NCBI GenBank assembly: GCA_947034885.2
Contig: OX344756.2
Location: 18,348,098-18,412,097, forward strand
Length of the DNA stretch: 64,000 nt
Reading direction: 5' to 3'
Source of the DNA: Thuidium tamariscinum
Lineage: Eukaryota > Streptophyta > Bryopsida > Hypnales > Thuidiaceae
In this document: positions 21,723-32,040 of the stretch, piece after piece
Position numbering within the stretch: the first letter of the stretch is position 1
Layout of the letters: every line of letters begins with the position of its first letter
Program-made: the position numbers and the translations under genes
The notes under the pieces: generated by a model
The model's database searches: none
The model's input: the letters and a program-made list of their open reading frames with translations, nothing else
What the model was told of the DNA's origin: nothing

Positions 21723-23852
21723 AATGACTTTTATATTTGAGTGCATCATAGAACTTGAGAGATAAACATAACCCTAAAGGATCAAATGTCCTCATTGAAA
21801 GGACAAACAAAATGTAGCTAGATATCAAACAAAGTTAAATTTGAATAGATTTTTTTGATGAAATTTTGATGCAATATGTAAACTTAAGTATACATTATTA
21901 GAATGTAATTGAATTTTTTTTAATCCAACATTTGAACCAAAAGCTAGCTATAGGTCAACTATATGTGAATGCCAACAAACAAATTAAGGTTCTATTCAAG
22001 AAGTTGATGTATAAGGCAAGATAAAAATCTTGATGGCAAATGGCATGATTCAAATGGATACTTAATACTAAGTACTAGTGGTTACTATAGAAACAATGTG
22101 AGATCTAGTATAGGATACATTTTAATGTTGAAACTAATAATTTAAAAGATTTTCAAGTTACTATAGCATCGTTTTATTAAAAGTATTGCATTACAATTAC
22201 TATACAATATATAATAATGATCTATAGTACATAATTTGTAAAATGGTAGTCTAATAAAGAAGGAAAAAATATGCATGAAGAGCTTTCATTTTCCATTTGC
22301 AAAATAGACAAATTAATGAACAATATTTGGTTATGGGTTATTATCTATCCATTTATTCAATTCATATCTGTATTGGGTGGTTTTCAAGGATGTGCTACAT
22401 AAGTGAAGCTAAGCCTATATAATATGACTTGTAGGATTTTGACTTTTTGTAGTTTTATATCCTATTATACAGGTATAATTCATTTGTATGAATTATTTGA
22501 TGTATATGATGTCTATATATGTACTATCTATATACATTGTGCTCAACAATATTTAGAATATTATATTCTTTATTGCAATCAAATCCTAAAATTGCATACA
22601 GATTTTTGAATTACAATAGGGACATGTTTGAATGCCCAAATTTCAAATTTAACTACTGTAGGGTTAGTGTAGAAAAACAAGTAAAAAATAGATGTAGGAA
22701 AAAAAATGAGGGGCATACATATTGTGAAATAGTAGCTATATAGCTCTTCAAATGCCAATTTTTTTTGGATGGAAGTACATATAAATAACAAGGTATAGTA
22801 AAGTATTTGAGACTTTTTTAATATATATAAATAAAAAGATATTAGAATATTAAAAATTCAAATATATTCAATCATCATTATATGCTATTTTAGAAAAAGA
22901 ACTTACAAATATTTTTAAAACAAGTCATTGTATCAAATATGAATTTTGAGATTTATTTATATCCAATCTAGATGAATTTGATTTTCATTTCTAACATCTT
23001 TTATTCTTGATTTTTATTTCTAATAATGTCAATTATAAATAACTAAAATAAGTGATCTAAATTTTAACATCTTTCTTTGTTATGTCTATTACATTTTTTA
23101 AAAGACATTATATTGCATTCTTTATGTGCTTCAAGATCATGCGTGCAAAAATTCCACAAAACAGAAACACCCTAGTTTAATTTAGTATATGCAAAACTTG
23201 TGATTTTTGAACTTAAAGATGCACTTCAAATAGGTTCTAAATTGCTAGTAGTTTAGTGATCATCATTGGAAGTGAGTTTTAAAGAACTAACAAGAACACC
23301 AATGGATTTCATGAGAACAAGTGACTAAGGTCTTTGCTATTCACATTGTATTCTACATGACATTGTGAGAACTTAATAGCTTTTAAAATTGAAAAGTTTA
23401 GTTTGCAATGAAAAATGGAAGTCTTTGATGTTTGGTGGTCAATTGCCCAAAAATTTATTTCATATTTCATTTAATCTCAAAGAATTTTATAGTTGAAAAA
23501 CTCTGATAACTAAGTGAATAAAATAAAATTTGATAGCCATTTCAATTTTATGAGATGACCAAAATTGTCAATATTGCACTCTAGATAAGAGTTTAGGTGT
23601 TTAATAAGATGTCCATATAAAAGATGCAACTCTCTAACTCCTAGACAAATCATTAAATAATAAAGGATTGAGTAGATTCAATACTATCTAATCCTATAGA
23701 GATACCTTCAAAACCTCAAGTAATCGTTCATGTCTAATGAAGTGAGCTTGAAGAGATTTAAGCTAGTAGATAAAACCAATTAGTGAATGAGATAGTAATA
23801 TATATTAGTAAAGTCACAATGTTTGTGATATACTTTCTAAATTAGTATCATA
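21723..23852. other. AT-rich DNA of unit 1, matches 41955-46292 minus insertions
   Basis: Highly similar to unit 2 apart from the insertions there. Short overlapping open frames around 22400-22790 occur on both strands and are not supported as genes. Confidence 0.5.
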
Positions 23853-24598
23853 GGGTGATTGCAAGAAAGGGTGACCGATTTCGTAGTCACAATTGAAATC
23901 ATTCTCTTGTTTTTTGCTATAACTTTTGAAGCACAATTTGAATGAACATGAAATTTTTATTGAAAATGTAAAACTTTGTGACAATTAGATTCCTTATTTT
24001 TTAGAAATTGAAAAGTTAAATCATTTTATATTTAAAAACTATTTTCGTTAATTTGTCACAAGTTGACATTTAAGGGTTTTCACTATATTATGAGTCACTA
24101 AATTTAATGATCTAAAGCTCAAACTTTCATGGTCTATTTGTATAATAGAAAAGCATGTATCTACCAAAGGAAATTTGGAAATTCATTATTTCATATCCTC
24201 CACATGAGTATAAACAACATTCCCATTATGCGCAATTTTTGAATATTGAAGATAGTTTTTAGATCATTCTTTTAGTGAAATACCATCACCATCAACTCTT
24301 TCCAAATGGAATTTTTTTTTCTTAAAAGTTTTTTTTTCCTATTTTTTATAAATTAAAATGTGAAATTACAGTGCCAATCACTATTTTCATGAAATTTTGC
24401 ACTTTTCTAGTTCATCTACTTAGAGAATTTTCCTATATTTTTCCTTCATAGGGTACCTTCTTCTTAAAGATATATACATGATAAATATTTTTCACTTTTA
24501 CAAAAAATTAGGTTTCTAATTTAAAAGTACTTCCAAAGGTGAAAAGGAGTATTGTGAAAAACACTACGCTTCTCGCACACCCTTTCTTGCAATGACCC
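23853..24598. mobile_element. MITE of the GGGTGATTGCAAGAAA family (unit 1)
   Basis: Ends GGGTGATTGCAAGAAAGGG and CCCTTTCTTGCAATGACCC bound a 746-bp non-coding element. The interior shares blocks with the other family members (for example GCACTTTTCTAGTTC, reversed in 45065-45787). Flanks are CATA and TATA, an imperfect 4-bp duplication. It is present at the same place in unit 2 (46293-47041), so it predates the duplication. Confidence 0.75.
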
Positions 24599-25212
24599 TA
24601 TATCCCTTAACTCCTTTGATTGTCTCTAGAGTTGAATTTATTTTATTATCTACTATTGCATAAGCTAAATTTGTTATTGTCCACACCAAGATTGCCTTGT
24701 ACTACCAACACTAGTGAAGTTTCCATTCATCATTTAGTTACAAACATCTAAATCTAGCTACATTAGCTGAAGATGAAAACTAAAAATATCCAAAAAATGC
24801 AAATCATTCATGTGCCACAAGTAGCCTTCCATTTGCTCTAAGATTTCAATGTTTCAAAATCACTATTCACTTATAGAGGAGGGTGGAGAGTGAAATCCCA
24901 TGCTTCTAAAGCAAAAGAGAAAAATTAATATGGTAATTTAAAAGAACAAGAAGCCATGTACTAATAGTTACATCAATAATTTTATTTGATTTCAATCCCA
25001 ATGTTCACATGACTTGGAATGGTCTTGTCCACAAGATAAATCTACTCATCAATTCTAAACAAAATAGTTTGATTCCAGTATCTTCAAACAACTTATACTA
25101 CAACTCTACATCTACAAACATATATAGAGTGCAGTACACATGCAACTACCACAACCATCTCATTACCCTCCAACATACAAAATGCAAACTTGCTCAATTA
25201 GTATCTCTTTAT
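24599..25212 (-). other. downstream flank and probable 3' UTR of B3 gene 1
   Basis: Sequence just left of the B3 stop (25213), well conserved in unit 2 down to about 47450. It is AT-rich with no competing gene. The 3' UTR probably occupies roughly 25000-25212. Confidence 0.4.
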
Positions 25213-27001
25213 CTACTCTACTACCACTTCAACTGTGAAGCTTGAGTTTGCAACCAAAGAAAATTTCAAAACATCCCCAATCGTGAGATTGTTGGCAAGA
25301 AGGAAAGCTTTCCACCCGGAGTGCCCAAGACGAACCACTTCCACCCCTTCATAGGAAGTCTTCACTACCCTCGCCCTTGTGATGGTATCGGTAGGACCTT
25401 TCAGTTCCACCTGATTGCCTTCAAGCATGGAGCTATTGAGCTGCCAGAAGTGTGAAGGAACAACCTGTCACCAAGAAAATCAATGCGTTTTATAATTAGA
25501 ACCAAAAGAGCATCAAGAAGTGCTTGATAATGGACACTATCATAAATGAAGAGTTCTTAAGACATGTAGAGTTCAAAATGCAAAGTGACTTACCAGGCTC
25601 AAATCATCCTCCAAGTAGAAATGATTTTCAGGGTGCCTCGGCTGCGATGGACGGTTGATGGTCACCAAAAAACTAGGCCACAATGGTACATCGTCTTCGT
25701 CTTGGTCCGCATCGTCTTCGTCTTCGTCCTCATCGTCTTCGTCTTCGTCAGAGTCGACCTGCGCAGGTGACCTGCCAATGACCACTTCAAAGTGCGAAAA
25801 TCTTGTCAATTTGAAGATGAGAATGTCGCCTACTTTGATGTGGTTGTCCATCAAGAAAGCTTTCCATCCACCCAGCCCATATGCAAACACTCGAGCCCTT
25901 CTGTCCAGAACACGGATTGTCATCTGGATGGGCCAGGTTTGGGGGCTGTCTCGCGTCGCGAAAGTGACATCGATTCCCAACTTCTTGCAATGCTGCTTGA
26001 GGAAAGCACGTGGAAACTCCTGCACAAACAGTCAAAATTGTCTTCTGTCAATCAATGTGGAAGCAAAAACGCAAGATACGACCTGGAAGCATTGCAAGAG
26101 AAGAGTGAGAAGTCTCCAAGAACTATCTTCAGCAGAACTATCTTCAGAACTATCTTCAGCAAGACATGCTCAAGTGTAAGTGTCCAGTTAACTAGTCTTT
26201 GTGAATTCCTTTGTCTCCCAAGGTAGGATAGGAATGTATGAATCAATCCACACAAGCACAGGTAAATAAAAACCATTTGTATTGCTTCAAAACGGTTTTA
26301 AAAACCATCAATGATCATGTTAATATTTCTCAAGAATTGTTCAACTCCGGCCTTTTTAACAGAGCTGAATTTGTTCCGCTCGATCACTAAGGAATGGAGT
26401 GGCGAGACTGAACAAATGACTAGCTAGGCAGTTACAGAAACAGTACTTAACATAGTCTTTGAACAAGGCCAGGAAAACTCTCCTTCAACTACGTGGAGAC
26501 TCTTATCCAACACTCCAGCATTTGCTAACCCAATTAATCATCAATTAAAGGTGATTCCATTCTCTATAATTATACATACATGCATTGCAAGATATAGAAT
26601 CAGTCTCAAAACAAACGTTCTGTTGAAATTAAGAAAAGAAATGCTCGATCATTGGCTTGCAAACCCATTGATCATCAAGGAACTCTAATTCGATCTAGTC
26701 CAGATCGCTAGACCAGCACTGTACATAGATCCATGCATTGCAAGAAATATCAAAACAAACGAAATGCTCATCGGAAAGAAAAGAGATGCTCAGGGGCTTG
26801 CAAACCTACCAGTGCGTAAGCCAATGGCCCTTGCAGTAACTCCGTGGCCATGGACTTGGTAACGAGCTTGTGGAAGAAAATGGTGTCCGTCATGTCCAGT
26901 CGAGACACCATGATCCGCATTCTCGTGTGAAACTCTTCGCGGGACTCTTCGGCAGGCCTCTGCTGCTCGGCGGGCTGCGGGGCGGATGATGATGATGCCA
27001 T
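25213..27001 (-). CDS. B3-domain protein with two B3 domains, 289 aa, 3 exons (unit 1)
   Basis: Joined minus-strand exons are 27001-26810, 26019-25594 and 25464-25213, all phase 0. Donors are CTG|GTAGGT and CTG|GTAAGT; acceptors are GTGCAG|GAG and GACAG|GTT. The first B3 domain (about residues 41-147) opens with FFHKLVTKSMATELL, has EFPRAFLKQHC, and ends with the typical GGWKAFLMDNHIKVGDILIF core. A very acidic Asp/Glu linker (154-174) follows. The second B3 domain (177-289) has VVPSHFWQL, GWKAFLLANNLTIGDVLKF and ends at the C-terminus. B3 domains bind DNA; tandem short B3 proteins with an acidic linker resemble the REM class, so a nuclear transcription-factor role is likely, target unknown. 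The N-terminus (1-25) is Ser/Ala/Gln/Glu-rich. The start is the first ATG in frame, conserved in the duplicate. Extra 5' UTR exons are possible in the GC-rich upstream DNA. Confidence 0.85.
26020..26809 (-). other. intron 1 of B3 gene 1, with short tandem repeat
   Basis: The 790-bp intron includes three close copies of AACTATCTTCAG at about 26122-26159. About 150 bp around them (roughly 26110-26265) is missing from the same intron in unit 2. CATGCATTGCAAG occurs twice, at about 26579 and 26732. Confidence 0.7.
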
Positions 27002-28935
27002 TGATCTTCACTTGCGGAGCTGCAGCCGAGTCTTGCAACGCGTTTCTTCGCAGCTGCTCGATGGCCGGAACCCAACGACTGCGGTACGTACGTCGACCTA
27101 GACCCGTTTCCTCCAACCTGCCAGTTCAGCAACTAGCACCGAAAACAGTCATCAGTGACCAGTAAGTAGTTTCCGAGAACTCTTTGCGATCACCCCATTT
27201 CGAAATAATACAAATGAAGCTCCGAAAGCTTTCTCTTCTAACGATGACACATGAACTGCATTAATTAATTAACTGACTCAGGTGAATGCAAGCCCGAGAA
27301 ATCATCATAGAAATCAAATGGCTCCTCAAAAGCAGACCAGCAGGCTAGCAGGGAGACATTTCCAGAGCAGAAATGATGTACTGACTCGCAACCTTGTCTA
27401 CACAGCACATTTCACGAGGGATTAGAATAGAATTTCAAGACTCGAGATGAAGATCGTCAAACGGGAGTGCAACATGGAATGTCTCGGTCTGGACGTGCGA
27501 TTGTATGCAACACAAACGAAGCTCTGAGAGTGCTCTCTCTTTTCCGAGAACTGAAATTTCAGGAATCGTTCAGCATAAACATCAGCTCACTGCTGAAACA
27601 CGAGACAACATGCATACAACCGCTTGGATGTTTCAGGACTCGAGATGACGAACTGAAAAAGACGGAAAGGACTCAAGTAACATTTCAGGACTTGAAATGA
27701 CAAACTCAATGCAAAACGGAGTACATTTTATCACGGATCCATGTCACATGGAATGGAGCTCACCAAAAATATTTTGTCTCGCAACTCCTTTCTCCGCAGC
27801 TGCTCGAAGGAACCAAAACAAGAACTAGATTGCAGTATGTCGACCTATATGGACAGGTTTCCTCCTCCCTGCCGATTCAACACCAAAATCTGGTCATCAG
27901 TGACCAATTAGTTCCACTTTTTCCGGACTCTGTGCGATCAACCCATTTCGAAATGACTCAAGTGAAGCTCCGAAAGCGTTTTAAACTCTGTTGAAACATG
28001 AACGAACTAAAATAAACCTCAATGCAAGCTCAAGTAACCATCATAAAAACCAGTTGGTTGTTCAAAGCAGGTCAACACCAACACGGAGACACATCCAGAA
28101 CAAAAGCGATGAAAACACTGACTTGCAACCTTGTCTATGTGCACCGCACATTTCAAGAGGCTCTCGAGTTGAAGTTCGGGACTCGAGATGAAGAACACCA
28201 AACGGGAGTGCAACTTGGAATGTCATGGTCTGTGCAAATGTACGGAACACAAATGCATGGCGCTTTGAGAGTGCTCTCTTCTGTCGGCTAAAATTTCAGA
28301 ACTTGTTCCGCACAAATATCAACTTACTGCTGACCCAAGGAGACAGAACTCAACTTGGATGTTTCACGTATGCAGATGACAAACGAGAATGACGAAAATG
28401 ACGAAAATAGCATACAGGATGTCCTCGAGATGACTAATACAAATCGGGAATGCCACATAATTCAATAGTGCTCAGTCTGTATAACACAAATGAAGTTAAG
28501 CTTGGAGAGTGCTCTATTCTGTCGACTGAAATTTCAGATACCGTTCGGCTCAAGTGCTGCTGAAACACAGAGAAACATTCAACCAGTTCGATATATATTT
28601 CAAGACTCGAGATGACGAACACAAATCGGGAACGCCACATGCAATAGCGCTCTGTGTGACACAAATGAAGCTCCGAAAGTGCTCTACTCGGTTCACTGTA
28701 AGTTCAAGAAACCGACCAGCATAAAGATCAAGTATTATAAGTCTATGCTAAAACCGAAAGATAAATTTTCAACAACAGGGATATTCTAAAGCACTCGCTC
28801 ACAACCTTGTCCATCTTCCCCACACCCACACCCAGACATGCACATCTCCAGAACTCCTGGGCAGCAGATCATCAATTCAAAACAACCCCGAAATGTCCAA
28901 CTCCTTGTTCGGGCTGTGACACTCTAGTTGGGAAA
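27002..28935 (-). promoter_or_regulatory. GC-rich 5' region of B3 gene 1 with repeated modules
   Basis: The region upstream of the B3 ATG is much richer in GC than its surroundings and is built of repeats. A block of about 740 bp starting with GCAGCTGCTCGA (about 27048) recurs from about 27797. Shorter modules bounded by CTCGAGATGA and a reversed splice-acceptor-like AAATTTCAG lie at about 27441-27562, 28182-28299, 28424-28537 and 28606-28708. Each contains CACAAATGAAG-like and GAGTGCTCT blocks. Candidate leader splice sites on the minus strand include CTTACAG at about 28699 and CCAG|GTATCG near 29033. Probably promoter plus 5' leader; exon structure not resolved. Confidence 0.5.
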
Positions 28936-29440
28936 GCCTCGATCAAGAACAACATCCGCGCAACATTTAAATTGACTGCATGATCGAGAGAGCGCGAGAG
29001 AAGTCACCGACGGTGAGGAGTCGATACCTGGCACCTCTCCACGCGCACTTCTTCTTGCGCTCACTGAAGCAGCGAATCTCAGGTCAAGGCGGACTAGATC
29101 ACACATGCAGAGCGAGCATGCATCGATGCAAGCATTTCCTCCGATCAGCAGCACGTATTTCCTCCGCTCTTCACCTCCGATCCTATTGCGCGCGCAATGC
29201 GAAGCTAGCTGGGCTGATCGTTGCTAGCAAGAGGTGGGTGGCGTAAAGAGGAGAGAAGATGTACGACCTGGTGCAGCCTCGACAAGAAGTTTCAAGCGCA
29301 GGAGGGCAGGGCCCGCGCGTCTTCTCCGATCTTTGCCGCGCCCATTCCGCTTGGCTTGTCACGCCGCGTGAGTCTTTGAAGACGACATGACCCGCGCTAC
29401 GTGATAGTTTGTTTCTTCTTGAAAACAAGTTTTTCCCATA
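28936..29440 (+). repeat. GC-rich 'leader' repeat upstream of B3 gene 1 (long form)
   Basis: One of eleven copies of a GC-rich unit. Landmarks are GATCGAGAGAGCGCGAGAG, GATACCTGGCACCTCTCC, GCATGCATCGATGC, CAATGCGAAGCTAGCTGGG, GAGGAGAGAAGATGTACGAC, GGCCCGCGCGTCTTCTCCG and CGTGAGTCTTTGAAGACG. Here it is continuous with the B3 upstream region, so the B3 locus is the likely source. Other copies: 13141-13400 (inverted), 32041-32310, 34610-34860 (inverted), 36530-37010, 40065-40233 (inverted), 51256-51760, 54958-55310, 56890-57120, 59395-59593 (inverted), 61370-61860. Open frames inside it are not kept between diverged copies. Confidence 0.75.
29117..29122 (+). promoter_or_regulatory. RY-type motif CATGCA in the leader
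   Basis: CATGCA within GAGCGAGCATGCATCGATGC. RY elements are the classic binding sites of the LAFL subgroup of B3 factors. It is kept in the unit-2 leader (51449-51454) and at 54981-54986. It could allow self- or cross-regulation by B3 proteins, but REM-type proteins often bind other sites, and the motif is short. Confidence 0.3.
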
Positions 29441-30309
29441 ATGCCAGTTTAGTATAACTTCTTATATCCAAATTTTTTAGAAAAAGTTTATTTGGGACCC
29501 ATTAATATATGTAGTTTTATTTCAATTGTGATTTATCCACTATTTGAACTATCCCAAAAGAAATTCCTCATTCTTGCAAGTTTAAAAAAAAAAATTTTTT
29601 TATCTTCACATGCATTGGTTTAAACTCAACACAAAACTCAAGAAACAAAGAGTGTTATCTTTCATTGTTACATTGTTATTGAATGTTGATGTGACTAAAG
29701 TTTCTTTTTATTGGATACTAGTTATAAATCTTCAAAGTTCTGCAATCATTTAAAATTATGTCCATTGTAAGCTTTTGATAAATTTGTTCATTTATATCAT
29801 AGACATTGGCTAAATACCTTAAATTTGCATACTATCAAATTCTTTGAAAAGATAAACCAAAGTCCAGTACCTAAATTCTTTTTGATTCATAATAGTTGTA
29901 CCTCTAATTTAGAATGCTAAGAGCTTAAAAGGTTGAAATATATATTGCACTAATTTAGAAAAAATAATACTTCTAGGTTGCTTACAGATCTATGATAGCT
30001 AACTAAGTTTGTACCATACTTGCATTTGATTCCATTTTATAAAAACTTTTTCACTTTTCTTTTGGTTCAATGCACTAAAGTATGGTAGTTTTGACAATTG
30101 GATTAAATTTTGAAAAATCAAGTTAATCATATTACATTGTCGTTTTTTTAGAGGTTTATTACAAAAAAATATATTGTATGGCTGCTTCTATATGGGCATT
30201 TGTTGTTAGATGTACTACATAAATGTACACCACAAATTGCTTCTTTTCACTCGTTATAATGTTGATTGCAAGAGTCCTATTTGCTTTCAATTAGTTTAAA
30301 TGCTAGGTT

Positions 30310-30753
30310 GGATGCACTTAAGGTAACATGAGCCACTATTCTCGTAACCAGTGCTTTTTTCCATGGAATCTTCATTATAACAACTAAGAATATTCAAAAG
30401 AATGAAAAAAAAATTATATGTCAATGTTTTATATATATAGACATATTATGTGTCAAAATATGAATGCATTCTAACTAAAAACAGGACATCAAAAGGACTT
30501 ACAAAGGTACTGTAACCAGTCCTTTGTACTCCTTAGTGGTGTGCTTTATTTGATGAATAACAAACCTTTTCATTGAAATTTTTGAACTTTTGAATAGAAT
30601 TTGCCATCAATATTTCAATTGAATATATTTTGAATTATTTTCAATGCAATTGGAGACATTTTTGAATGAAATATTCTACAAAATATTCCAAAAAGGACTC
30701 AAAAAAGGACCCAAAGCACGTCGTCCGTGGCTCATGTTACCTTAAGTGCACCC
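30310..30753. mobile_element. TIR element with 4-bp GGTT duplication
   Basis: Ends GGATGCACTTAAGGTAAC and GTTACCTTAAGTGCACCC are inverted with one mismatch, and continue inward as ATGAGCCAC/GTGGCTCAT. GGTT flanks both sides (30306-30309 and 30754-30757). Other L copies show the empty site (GCTAGGTTCATCAATGC, about 56245). The 444-bp element has no coding capacity. Its GG(G)TGCA start and 4-bp TSD recall the larger MITE family here, but the terminal sequence differs. Confidence 0.75.
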
Positions 30754-30825
30754 GGTTAAGGATGCAAGCTCTTAATTTAAACAATATCATCATTGATAAT
30801 ACTAAGACATTTGTCAAGTACTCAA

Positions 30826-31540
30826 GGGTGATTGCAAGAAACACTTGTCTTTTTTTTTGTCCCCTTGACCTTTACTAGGTAGTTTTTTATTCATAACTTT
30901 TTCATCTTTTGTTTTTTTGACTTGAAATTTGTAATGAAGGTGAACAAAAAAGTTTTACATGTTGTGTAATTTTTTCGTTTATTTCAAAATTATTTTACTA
31001 TTTTTAAATTGCCCTCGATTGGGTGTCTATTTTGGCCGTTTTGGGGGGTTTTAGTCCTATTTTTGACCCAAAAAAGAAAACTTTGAGCTGAAAATTGGCG
31101 TGCTTGGACCTATAGTATATATTTACTCAATCCCTAAATTTTTTTTTGAAAATATTAAACTTTCCAACTTCCACATGTGCTCAAAGTGCACTACCAAGGT
31201 ACACTTGTACATAACACAAAATACTTTTTTTGAAGATGAAATTTATTGAAAAAGAAGAATCTTTAAGTTACAGAAAATGCTTTTTTGAATTTTTTTATTA
31301 TTTTTAAAAAATCAAAGAAAAAAGTGTCTATTTTCATTGTATTTTCCATTGTCCTTTTTTTGTGCATAATTTTTAGAGGTCAATTTTCTTAGGTCTAAAT
31401 TTTAAGAGACATAATATTCTCATTACTCTTCAAATTATCCATGTTTTATTTTATTTAAAAAAAATTATTCCAAAAGTCACAGGACTCATGGAAAAAGGGC
31501 ATTCTGAGCCAAAATTGGTAAGTATTTCTTGCAACAACCC
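30826..31540. mobile_element. MITE of the GGGTGATTGCAAGAAA family, TSD TCAA
   Basis: Left end GGGTGATTGCAAGAAACACT and right end AGTATTTCTTGCAACAACCC, flanked by TCAA on both sides (30822-30825 and 31541-31544). Empty sites in other L copies read AGTACTCAAGTTATGT or AGTACTCAAGTCATAT (about 56311 and 58309) with one TCAA. Length 715 bp, non-coding. Confidence 0.85.
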
Positions 31541-32040
31541 TCAAGTTATGTCTTTGAGCCTTCATTTGAATTTGTTTGCACTTATGCTATATTTTTATGC
31601 CATATGAGTTCAATGATATATGAACTTATGATATACATTTGCAAAAGAAAATTCACACTTCTATGTATAGTCACTTTCTTGTCTTGTGCAAATCTAGCAA
31701 GATGATTCAATCAATTTGGTCAAAGTTTTGTTCTTGATCATTAGAAGCTCTAAAAGCAAGTGGGAACAAAATAGAATGGTGAGTGTATTTTCTCCTTTGC
31801 TATTTCTTTTATGTTTATTACTCTTCTTCTCGTTCAAATTGGCAAGAATTTATTGATGAGAATTTTCAAAATGTGTGCATGTGGGATTGTAGGGATGTAG
31901 GTTGTGTGGTGCAAAGGTGGAATAGGTTGTGAGTGAGGTCTTTGCACACCCAATAGTTATTATATGAGTGTCTTTTTACTATAAGTATGAATTCATTATT
32001 TAAGGCAAGTATATAAAATTTCTAAAACTAGCCAAGTAAA

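Larger units (their letters stand above)
29441..32040 (+). repeat. L repeat copy b (AT-rich)
   Basis: AT-rich repeat following the leader. Diagnostic blocks recur in order in every L copy: AAGTTTATTTGGGACC, TGTAAGCTTTTGAT, TTTGTACCATACTTGCATT, CACCACAAATTGCTTC, AACAATATCATCATTGATAA, CAATTTGGTCAAAG, GGCAAGAATTTATTGATGAG and AACTAGCCAAG. It is interrupted by elements at 30310-30753 and 30826-31540, and leads directly into the next leader. No genes. Confidence 0.75.

Noticed and set aside
23853..24598. TA target duplication (mariner-like) for this MITE
   Set aside because: TA does occur at both ends here, but other members of the family have 4-bp duplications that exclude TA targeting.
25655..26226. 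Ser-rich and other plus-strand open frames opposite the B3 exons
   Set aside because: They are mirror readings of the acidic-linker codons (TCG/TCC/TCT repeats) and the B3 exons; the spliced minus-strand gene explains the region.
26768..27132. Overlapping minus-strand frames starting at 27116 and 27132
   Set aside because: They do not join the B3 frame; the frame starting at 27001 splices cleanly into the B3 domain.
29183..29428. Open frame on the minus strand of the leader, seen again at 51515, 61611 and similar positions
   Set aside because: It stays open only in near-identical copies; in diverged leaders (32041, 34610, 13141) the frame is broken or shifted, so the conservation is that of the repeat, not of a protein.
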